Source: CAISIP01 sp037968655 (GTDB lineage: Bacteria; Pseudomonadota; Gammaproteobacteria; Burkholderiales; Burkholderiaceae_C). From it: a stretch of 5,680 nt of DNA. The notes beneath the pieces were generated by a model. It worked only from the letters and a program-made list of their open reading frames with translations, was not told the origin of the DNA and searched no databases. Where the stretch lies: contig JBBKVW010000218.1 of assembly GCA_037968655.1 (NCBI GenBank), positions 1 through 5,680 on the forward strand, written 5' to 3'. Positions 1 through 5,500 of the stretch are shown here, piece by piece; the stretch's first letter is position 1; every line of letters starts with the position of its first letter. The position numbers were made by a program, and so were the translations under genes.

Positions 1-174
1 CATGGCTTGTGCGTGCAGGCGGTGGATTTCGCCCAGTCTAGTTGCGATGTCCGGGTGATGTCGGCATCAATCGTCATACGATACTAAGGTACACCCTAAT
101 GCCAACTCGCTTCGGAAGCGCTAGTCTTTGAGGTTCGCGGCTCCGTCGCCGCGTCATTTTAAGGAGGTTCCACC
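1..174. promoter_or_regulatory. Upstream region of the tctCBA operon
   Basis: No convincing gene lies in these 174 bases. The stretch is less GC-rich than the operon and should hold the operon promoter. Two perfect short inverted repeats are visible: ATCGT-CAT-ACGAT at 70-82 and CGCTTC-G-GAAGCG at 108-120. Either could be an operator, and TTT operons are often served by LysR-type or two-component regulators. A weak sigma-70-like pair can be drawn (TCGTCA at 71-76, CCTAAT at 95-100, 18-bp spacer), but each box matches the consensus at only about four of six positions. Positions 3-1 read ATG on the minus strand, so a divergent gene could begin at the left edge. No clear ribosome binding site precedes it, so I do not call that gene. 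Confidence 0.4.
161..167 (+). promoter_or_regulatory. Strong Shine-Dalgarno of tctC
   Basis: AAGGAGG lies seven bases before the ATG at 175, a near-perfect anti-16S match at ideal spacing. It fixes the tctC start. It is much stronger than anything in front of tctB or tctA, which fits the binding protein being needed in excess over the membrane parts. Confidence 0.85.
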
Positions 175-1167
175 ATGTTCACCCGTTCACGCCGTTCCTT
201 TGTCGCCCGTGCCGCCGCAGTCGCTGCTGGCCTGGCCCTGACTGCTGCCGCATTGCCCACGTTCGCCCAGAACTATCCGAGCCGCCCGATCACCATGGTC
301 TGCCCCTGGGGCGCCGGTGGCGGCACCGACGCCACGGCCCGCATCATCGCCAGCCTGCTCGAGAAGGAGCTCGGCCAACCAGTGACGGTGGTCAACCGCA
401 CCGGCGGCAGCGGTGTCGTCGGTCACTCGGCAATCGCCGCCGCCGCGCCGGACGGTTACACCATCGGTGTGGCCACGGTCGAGATCGGCATGATGCACTG
501 GCAGGGCCTGACCGAACTGACCGGCGCCTCGTACACCCCCATCGGGCTGGTCAATGCCGACCCTGCCGGCATACAGGTGCGTGCCGACTCGCCCTACAAG
601 ACGATCAACGAATTGCTGGCGGCAATCAAGGCCAACCCTGGCAAGCTCAAGGCCTCGGGCACTGGCCAGGGCGGCATCTGGCATCTGGCGATTGCCGGCC
701 TGCTGCGCGACCAGAAGATCGATCCCTCCACCGTTCCGTGGGTGCCCAGCAACGGCGCCGCGCCCGGCCTGCAGGACATGATCGCCGGCGGTATCGACCT
801 GGCGCCGGTGTCACTGCCGGAGTCGCGCGCGCTGATCGATTCGGGCAAGGTGCGCAGCCTGGCCATCATGTCGGAAGAATCCTCGACGCTGTACCCCAAC
901 GTGCCCACGCTCAAGAAGGCGATCGGCAGCGACTGGTCGATGGCGGCCTGGCGCGGCATCGTCGCGCCCAAGGGCATTCCGGCCGACGTGCGCGACAAGC
1001 TGGCCGCGGCAATCAAGAAGATTGCGGCGAGCAAGGATTTCAACGAATTCATGTCCAAGCAGGGCTACGGCGTGATCTACAAGTCGCCCGACGATTTCGC
1101 CAAGTTCATGGCCAAGTCGGACATGGAACTGGGCGCGACGATGAAGGCGGTCGGCCTGGTCAAGTAG
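175..1167 (+). CDS. tctC: Tripartite tricarboxylate transporter substrate-binding protein (TctC/Bug family)
   Basis: This is a periplasmic solute-binding protein of the Bug/TctC family. It captures a small, usually carboxylated, solute and delivers it to the TctAB membrane complex. The 330-residue length is normal. Residues 1-31 form an export signal with a twin-arginine-like start (SRRSF, residues 5-9), an Ala-rich hydrophobic stretch and a likely cleavage site after TFA. The mature protein opens with the family hallmark YPSRPI. It is followed by the ligand-loop motif PWGAGGGTDATAR (44-56), the NRTGGSG segment (74-80) and the second loop APDGYTIG (91-98). The start is set by AAGGAGG seven bases upstream. 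The gene leads an operon with tctB and tctA, as in classical tctCBA loci, which argues against an orphan Bug protein. The substrate cannot be read from the sequence; citrate and other di- or tricarboxylates, amino acids or aromatic acids are all possible. Family assignment is firm and the ligand is unknown. Confidence 0.93.
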   Translation: MFTRSRRSFVARAAAVAAGLALTAAALPTFAQNYPSRPITMVCPWGAGGGTDATARIIASLLEKELGQPVTVVNRTGGSGVVGHSAIAAAAPDGYTIGVATVEIGMMHWQGLTELTGASYTPIGLVNADPAGIQVRADSPYKTINELLAAIKANPGKLKASGTGQGGIWHLAIAGLLRDQKIDPSTVPWVPSNGAAPGLQDMIAGGIDLAPVSLPESRALIDSGKVRSLAIMSEESSTLYPNVPTLKKAIGSDWSMAAWRGIVAPKGIPADVRDKLAAAIKKIAASKDFNEFMSKQGYGVIYKSPDDFAKFMAKSDMELGATMKAVGLVK

Positions 1168-1204
1168 GGCGACAGCTGCTGTTCACTGGCCGGCCAACCG
1201 ACCG

Positions 1205-1678
1205 ATGAAACTCAACGACGCGGTACTGGGCCTGCTGCTGCTGATCCTGGGCGTGGCGGTGCTGGCGATCGTGCAGGACTACCCGACGATTCCGGGGCAA
1301 CAGGTCGGACCGGCCTTGTTCCCGGGCCTGATCGCCGTTGGCTTGTGTGTCGGCGGTTTCCTGCTGGTGGTGCGGGGCTGGCGCGCGCGCGCGTCGGTGC
1401 CCTGGCTGCTGATGGACGACTGGATCCGTTCACCGCGCCATGTGCTGGCGCTGGTGGTGCTGCTCGGCTCGGTGCTGTTCTATATCCTGGCCTCGCAATG
1501 GCTGGGTTTCCTGATCAGTTCGGTGCTGATCCTGACTACGCTGTTCCGGGTGCTCGAGTTGTCGCTGGCGCGTTCGGTGCTGATCGCGGTGCTGGCCACG
1601 CTGGTGATCCATTTCGCGTTCTACAAGCTGCTGCGCGTCCCGCTTCCCTGGGGTGTGCTGACGCCGTATGCGTGGTGA
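1205..1678 (+). CDS. tctB: Tripartite tricarboxylate transporter small membrane subunit (TctB family)
   Basis: This is the small, poorly conserved inner-membrane subunit of a TTT transporter, which partners TctA in proton- or sodium-coupled uptake. Its 157 residues fit the family. Hydrophobic segments lie at about 5-23, 39-57, 79-98, 99-115 and 121-142. The polar loop after the first helix ends in GPALFPGL (35-42), which corresponds to the conserved G-x-x-x-FP element of TctB proteins. The ATG at 1205 follows tctC by 37 bp and has only a weak ribosome binding site, so translational coupling to tctC is plausible. A 13-base alternating GC tract at 1381-1393 encodes part of the basic cytoplasmic loop (WRARAS). 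Assignment rests on topology, the FP motif and its position between tctC and tctA, since TctB sequences diverge quickly. Confidence 0.88.
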   Translation: MKLNDAVLGLLLLILGVAVLAIVQDYPTIPGQQVGPALFPGLIAVGLCVGGFLLVVRGWRARASVPWLLMDDWIRSPRHVLALVVLLGSVLFYILASQWLGFLISSVLILTTLFRVLELSLARSVLIAVLATLVIHFAFYKLLRVPLPWGVLTPYAW

Positions 1679-1721
1679 TGTCTTGGTCACTGCGCTCACC
1701 CGAACCGAGGGTTGATACACG

Positions 1722-3215
1722 ATGATGGACGCGATTGGCCTGGCATTCGGGATGGTGTTCGATCCCTACACCTTGATGGTGATGGTGATCGCGGCCTGCT
1801 ACGGGTTGTTCGTCGGCGCCGTTCCCGGCCTGACGGCCACCATGGCCACGGCCTTGCTGGTGCCGGTGACCTTTTTCATGGCGCCCATCCCGGCGGTGGC
1901 GGCCATCGTCACCGCCACCGCGATGGCTATCTTCTCGGGCGACATTCCCGGTTGCCTGCTGCGCATTCCCGGCACACCTGCGTCAGCGGCCTATACCGAC
2001 GAAGCCTATGCGATGACGCGCAAGGGCGAGGCCGAAAAGGCACTGGGCGCGAGTCTGGTGTTCTCCGCCATTGGCGGACTGTTCGGCACCGCGGTGCTGA
2101 TCCTCGCGGCGCCGGCGCTGGCGGAGTTTGCGTCGCGCTTCAGTTCCTTCGAATACTTCTGGCTGGTGCTGCTGGGGCTGACTTGCGCGGTATTCATCAC
2201 CTCGTCGGCGCCGCTCAAGGGCCTGATCACCCTGTTTCTGGGCCTGATGGTGGCCTGCGTCGGCCTCGGCAACCCGGCGGGCTATCCGCGCTTCACGTTT
2301 GGCAGCACCGAGACCATGGCCGGCATCGGCATGATCCCGATGATGATCGGCATGTTCGCGTTTTCCGAGATCATCCGCTACGTGGTCGACACCAAGCCGG
2401 CGGGCGAAGTCGTGGTGGAGAAGGTCGGCAATGTGCTGCGTGGCCAGTGGAAGCTGGCGAAGAAATACCCGGTGCAGATCCTGCGCGGCAGCGCGCTGGG
2501 CACCGCGGTCGGCGCATTGCCCGGCGCCGGGGCCGACATTGCGGCCTGGATGTCGTATGCCGTAAGCAAGAAGTTCTCGCGCGAACCGGAGAAATTCGGC
2601 ACCGGTCATGTCGAGGGCATCGTCGAATCGGGCGCCGCCAACAACAGTGCGCTGGCCGGCTCCTGGATTCCGGCGCTGGTGTTCGGCATTCCGGGCGACT
2701 CGATCACCGCCATCATCATCGGCGTGCTCTACATGAAGAACATGAACCCTGGCCCTTCGCTGTTCACCAACAACCCGCAGAACATCTACGCGGTGTTCCT
2801 GATTTTCATCCTGGCCAACCTGATCATGATTCCGCTGGGCATCCTGTGCATCAAGGCCGCGCGGCGCATCCTCAAGGTACCGCGCAACATCCTGATGCCG
2901 GTGATCCTGCTGTTCTGCATGGTCGGCACTTTTGCCATCAACAACACCGCATTCGGCATCGGCGTGATGCTGGTGGCCGGCATCGTGGCCTATGTGCTGG
3001 AGGCCAATGATTTTCCGATCGCACCGGCCATCCTGGGCGTGGTGCTCGGCGGCATGCTGGAGGAGAACTTCATCACCTCGATGATCAAGGCCGACGGCAA
3101 CATGCTGGCGTGTTTCGTGCGTCCCATCGCCTCCACGCTGGCCGTGGTGACCATCCTGGTCTGGCTCACGCCCACGGTGATTGCCTTGTTGCGCCGCCGC
3201 CGGGCGACGACCTGA
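1722..3215 (+). CDS. tctA: Tripartite tricarboxylate transporter large membrane subunit (TctA family)
   Basis: This is the large inner-membrane permease of the TTT transporter and forms the translocation path. It is 497 residues long, the usual size, with roughly a dozen hydrophobic segments in two related halves. Each half carries the Pro-Gly loop of the family: GAVPGLTATMA (32-42) and GALPGAGADIAAW (264-276). Other landmarks are IPGTPASA (82-89), the PE-x-FG-x-G-x-x-EGI segment (289-300), AANNSALAG (305-313), FGIPGDS (321-327) and MNPGPSLF (341-348). The ATG at 1722 is preferred over the ATG at 1725 because GAGGG at 1707-1711 sits ten bases before it. The gap to tctB is 43 bp. Several normally strong motifs are altered: the usual Gly/Tyr-rich GGxYGG stretch is replaced by AMAIFSGDIPG (68-77), and the usual PEAANNA reads ESGAANNS. 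This suggests a divergent TctA subfamily rather than a pseudogene, because the frame is intact and the Pro-Gly loops are kept. Confidence 0.94.
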   Translation: MMDAIGLAFGMVFDPYTLMVMVIAACYGLFVGAVPGLTATMATALLVPVTFFMAPIPAVAAIVTATAMAIFSGDIPGCLLRIPGTPASAAYTDEAYAMTRKGEAEKALGASLVFSAIGGLFGTAVLILAAPALAEFASRFSSFEYFWLVLLGLTCAVFITSSAPLKGLITLFLGLMVACVGLGNPAGYPRFTFGSTETMAGIGMIPMMIGMFAFSEIIRYVVDTKPAGEVVVEKVGNVLRGQWKLAKKYPVQILRGSALGTAVGALPGAGADIAAWMSYAVSKKFSREPEKFGTGHVEGIVESGAANNSALAGSWIPALVFGIPGDSITAIIIGVLYMKNMNPGPSLFTNNPQNIYAVFLIFILANLIMIPLGILCIKAARRILKVPRNILMPVILLFCMVGTFAINNTAFGIGVMLVAGIVAYVLEANDFPIAPAILGVVLGGMLEENFITSMIKADGNMLACFVRPIASTLAVVTILVWLTPTVIALLRRRRATT

Positions 3216-3218
3216 CGC

Positions 3219-3234
3219 GCGCTGCCATCAGCGC
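3219..3234. terminator. Short stem-loop across the convergent gene ends
   Basis: A perfect six-base inverted repeat, GCGCTG-CCAT-CAGCGC, covers the 12-bp gap between the tctA stop (3213-3215) and the chaN-like stop (3228-3230). It can fold on either strand, so it could act as a shared terminator for two converging transcripts. No T-run follows it in either direction, so it is not a canonical intrinsic terminator. It may only impede read-through or protect 3' ends. In sequence this GC-rich a chance hairpin is quite possible. Confidence 0.35.
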
Positions 3235-4058
3235 CTGAGCTGCCTGGCCAGTTCGGCGCAGTGGTCGCCCGGCGGCAGCGCCGGCGTTTGCCACACCTGA
3301 TCGGACGCCTGCGCATGATCGGCGCTTGGCGAGCCGGCCACGGCCAGCACGGTGCGGACACGCAGCGTTGGGGGCAGATGGGTCGGCACGCCAATGTCCT
3401 TCGCGACATGCCCGCCACCAGCGATCAGCAGCACCGTCTTGCCGGGTAGTACTGCCGCTGCAACGGTTTGAGCCATGCTGGCATCGCGTGCCAGTTGAAC
3501 CCGCACCATTGGCAAGAGGCGCTCGGGTGCCAGCATGTTGCAGTGGCCCAACCGTATCGCCTCTTGTTGGCGTTGCAGCGCCGCCGTGACCAGATGGGTG
3601 TCAAGGCGTGTGTCGGTCATCGCCTGGCGCATGTGATCGCGCGGCAAGTTGGCGCCCAGTACCGGCACGCCAAGCCGAACCGCCGCCATGACAACCGGCG
3701 CATAGCGTTCCCAGGGCCAACCCGCAGCGTTCCAGCGCAGTGCCTGGCGCACGGCATCATCCGTGGCATCGGGCGCCAGGCCACGTGTTGAATTGGCGCG
3801 TTCAGCCATTTCGAGCACCAGTGCGGCCAGTTGGCCGCGCTGTGCCAGCGCCTGGACGACGTCAAGTTGCAACTGTTGATGTTCTGGCGCGTCGTGCTGT
3901 TCGCCGAGCAGGATCGCATCGGCGGGAAGCAATTGGTCCAGGTTCTGCATGACCTGGCGCTCGGCGCTGGCGCAGGCCACCATCAGCAGACACAGCAACG
4001 CCAGCCCGATCCTCGCCAGCCAGTTGCGTTCGAATGGGCGATGCAGGCGCGCGGTCAC
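3228..4058 (-). CDS. ChaN-like lipoprotein, haem-binding-uptake fold family
   Basis: This 276-residue protein belongs to the family of Campylobacter jejuni ChaN, an iron-regulated lipoprotein that binds cofacial haem (Pfam Cofac_haem_bdg, formerly DUF399). It has a lipoprotein signal: a basic N-terminus, a hydrophobic core at 15-28 and a lipobox MVAC with Cys29 as the likely lipidation site. Family motifs follow in order: ILLGEQHDAPEHQ (49-61), VLEMAER (81-87), WNAAGWPWERY (109-119), GANLPR (135-140), GHCNML (171-176), RVQLARDASMA (186-196) and the C-terminal LIAGGGHVAKD (211-221). His55, His60, His172 and His217 are candidate ligand-binding residues by inference. The start is GTG at 4058, the first that retains the signal peptide. 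No good Shine-Dalgarno precedes it, and the upstream DUF3567 gene ends only 22 bp away, so coupled translation is likely. The iron or haem role is known for ChaN, but many family members are uncharacterised. Confidence 0.85.
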   Translation of the reverse strand: MTARLHRPFERNWLARIGLALLCLLMVACASAERQVMQNLDQLLPADAILLGEQHDAPEHQQLQLDVVQALAQRGQLAALVLEMAERANSTRGLAPDATDDAVRQALRWNAAGWPWERYAPVVMAAVRLGVPVLGANLPRDHMRQAMTDTRLDTHLVTAALQRQQEAIRLGHCNMLAPERLLPMVRVQLARDASMAQTVAAAVLPGKTVLLIAGGGHVAKDIGVPTHLPPTLRVRTVLAVAGSPSADHAQASDQVWQTPALPPGDHCAELARQLRR

Positions 4059-4080
4059 GGGTTGGGCCGCGGCTGGTCGT

Positions 4081-4398
4081 TTAGTGCATCACGACCGGGT
4101 TCTGTGCCAGGCTGGCATATTGTTCCAGCGTGTCTTCAACTTCTTCCTGGGTCGGCGTGCTTGATTGCCAGGCCAGGATCTGGCGCTGGAACAACTCGGC
4201 CCAGGAGCCGTCCAGGTAAAGCTCCTTGCCGGCACGCTTGTCGATGATCTCGAAACCGTGGCGCGGCATGGTGGGCAGTACCCGCTCTGGCGCATCGCCA
4301 TTTTTCGCGTCCGCGTCGTCATCGCGCGGCGCCAGCTCGCCCGCATTGGCCAGCATGTGGGTCACGCTATAGGTGTCCGAGTCGTACAAGGTGTGCAT
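4081..4398 (-). CDS. DUF3567 family protein
   Basis: This small soluble protein of 105 residues has no signal peptide or membrane segment. I recognise the DUF3567 pattern, a family of unknown function known mainly from Burkholderiales. The N-terminus MHTLYDSDTYSV matches the usual M-x-x-(I/L)-Y-(N/D)-S start. The core is HGFEIIDKRAGKELYLDGSWAELFQ (47-71), corresponding to the family's G-(F/Y)-EIVDK...(E)-hydrophobic-(D/E)-G...AE-x-F block. The protein ends in the acidic helix PTQEEVEDTLEQY and the typical tail LAQNPVVMH. Residues 23-45 are an acidic, low-complexity insert (DDDADAKNGD and nearby) that I would not expect in the shortest members. The ATG at 4398 is chosen because it gives the family N-terminus, although its ribosome binding site is weak. 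It is followed after 22 bp by the ChaN-like gene on the same strand. Confidence 0.75.
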   Translation of the reverse strand: MHTLYDSDTYSVTHMLANAGELAPRDDDADAKNGDAPERVLPTMPRHGFEIIDKRAGKELYLDGSWAELFQRQILAWQSSTPTQEEVEDTLEQYASLAQNPVVMH

Positions 4399-4557
4399 CA
4401 GGTCATTGTCCGGTAAGGAGAATTACCCTGCAGTTGATGCCGTTTCACCCGATTTCAAGGCCGCAGCGCCAGCGCCTGGGCCTGTGACGTGGTGCTCATC
4501 AGGAATCCTCCATGCTGCGCATTGCGGAATTCGCCCTTGGGAACGGCCCGGCGCTGC
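4399..4557 (-). other. Intergenic stretch with two coupled mini-ORFs
   Basis: This 159-bp gap lies between the DUF3108 stop and the DUF3567 start. On the minus strand an ATG overlaps the DUF3108 stop as ATGA and opens a 20-codon ORF (4561-4499). Its stop overlaps the ATG of a 14-codon ORF (4499-4455, MSTTSQAQALALRP) as TGATG. The second ATG has an excellent ribosome binding site, GGAGG at 4511-4507 with seven bases of spacing. I recognise neither peptide. They may be a decayed gene, a leader peptide or chance. No clear promoter or terminator with a T-run is visible. Confidence 0.3.
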
Positions 4558-5496
4558 TCATGGTGGCCCCGACGATTTCCACTGCTGGTCCAGCACGTCT
4601 CCGTTCTCGAAACTGATGCGGATGCGCGCCGGCAGATAGGCCAGTTGGGGCGCCAGCCAGAGCTCGACCGTCTGCCCATAGTTCTGGTTCGGCTTGCGCA
4701 CCAGTTTGAGCGTTGGCACCTGGCCGCCGGGCAGGTAGAGCAATTCTTCCTTCTCCACCGTGAACATCCATGGTTCGGCCTCGCGCGGACCGGCGGTCTG
4801 GATGCTCAGTTGAGTTGCAACCGGAAACGACAGCGGATCGCCGCCCACCATCGAGGCCAGCTGCGCGAAGATGCTCAGCTGATCCTGGGCACCCGGCATC
4901 AGGTCGGCATTCGGGGTGTTGGCGCTGAAGGTGATGCGGCCGGCCTGGCGGTCGAAATGGGCCGCCCGTTCGGAACGGAACTTGTCGGAAAAACGGCTGG
5001 GGGCCAGCCCGCCGGAGGTGATCCTGCCGCTGCTCGATAGCACCCGCTTGCCGATGATCCAGTCTCCCATTTCCATGCGCATTTCGTAACTGGCGCCATC
5101 GGGCAGCCAGATCATGCTGCCCGGCGCCTTGTAGTCCAGCCGGCCGCGTTTGCCGTTGGCGTCGAAGTACAGCCGAATCGCGCCTGGAATGCTGTAGGGA
5201 CGCGCGGCCTGTGCCGCAGCCGGCGCCGCTGCAGCCACCACCGTTGCAGAGGCTAGGATCGCCGGCTCTGCGACGGCTGGTGTTTCGGCCAGCCCATCCG
5301 GCTGCGCAGGAATGGGGGTGGGTGTTGGCGCTGGCGCAGACGCGCTTGATGGCGGTTCTGGAACCGCAGCGGCAGGTTCTGCCAGCGCAATGCGCTCCGG
5401 TGCAGGTTCAGGCGTGGCGTGCGAATCGGGGGGCGACGACTTCGCGGAAGCGGACAGTACGCCCTCGGTCCTGGCGCGTGCCACCTGCCGGGTCAT
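4558..5496 (-). CDS. DUF3108 domain protein, apparently lacking its N-terminus
   Basis: The C-terminal two-thirds (about residue 99 to the end) is a DUF3108 domain, a beta-rich envelope-associated domain of unknown function. Recognisable elements are RPYSIPGAIRLYFDANG (99-115), the SGRIT-x-GGLAPSRFSDKFR-x-ER block (156-177), HFDRQAGRITFS (180-191), PGAQDQLSIFAQLASM (201-216) and the terminal LPARIRISFENGDVLDQ. The first ~98 residues are a Pro/Ala-rich linker resembling the TonB-type spacers of such proteins. Burkholderiales members usually start with a short cytoplasmic tail and one membrane helix before this linker. Here that anchor is absent. The nominal ATG at 5496 opens directly onto a linker-like MTRQVARART segment, and the frame meets a TAG at 5532-5530 without another usual start. 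The upstream sequence on the opposite strand encodes a glycosyltransferase piece. I infer that the true 5' end was lost at a junction close to 5500, so the listed start is probably artificial. Confidence 0.72.
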   Translation of the reverse strand: MTRQVARARTEGVLSASAKSSPPDSHATPEPAPERIALAEPAAAVPEPPSSASAPAPTPTPIPAQPDGLAETPAVAEPAILASATVVAAAAPAAAQAARPYSIPGAIRLYFDANGKRGRLDYKAPGSMIWLPDGASYEMRMEMGDWIIGKRVLSSSGRITSGGLAPSRFSDKFRSERAAHFDRQAGRITFSANTPNADLMPGAQDQLSIFAQLASMVGGDPLSFPVATQLSIQTAGPREAEPWMFTVEKEELLYLPGGQVPTLKLVRKPNQNYGQTVELWLAPQLAYLPARIRISFENGDVLDQQWKSSGPP

Positions 5497-5500
5497 CCAC

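Noticed and set aside
1..87. Plus-strand open frame from the left edge to a TAA at 85-87 as the tail of an upstream gene
   Set aside because: Only 28 codons are visible, with no recognisable motif and ordinary chance composition. A minus-strand gene starting at 3-1 is equally unsupported.
1149..1203. Possible stem-loop between tctC and tctB (GGTCGG at 1149-1154 with CCGACC at 1198-1203)
   Set aside because: The pairing is six bases plus two after an internal loop, with a very long loop between arms. In sequence this GC-rich it is not distinguishable from chance.
1983..2609. Minus-strand 208-codon open frame opposite tctA
   Set aside because: Antisense shadow rich in Arg, Gln, His and Ala with no domain, lying within a well-supported gene.
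1712..3010. Long Arg/His/Gly-rich open frame overlapping tctA on the same strand
   Set aside because: Its composition is typical of an out-of-frame reading of high-GC DNA, and tctA in the other frame has clear family motifs throughout.
4425..4458. Minus-strand promoter with TTGAAA (4458-4453) for the DUF3567 gene
   Set aside because: No acceptable -10 box lies 16-18 bases away. The nearest TAAT-like sequence is about 26 bases downstream.
4460..4484. GC-rich imperfect inverted repeat (GGCC...GCGC..GCGC...GGCC) as a terminator after the DUF3108 gene
   Set aside because: The stem has central mismatches, almost no loop, and no T-run on the minus strand.
4489..5040. Plus-strand 183-codon open frame opposite the DUF3108 gene
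   Set aside because: No recognisable domain and antisense to a frame with clear DUF3108 motifs.
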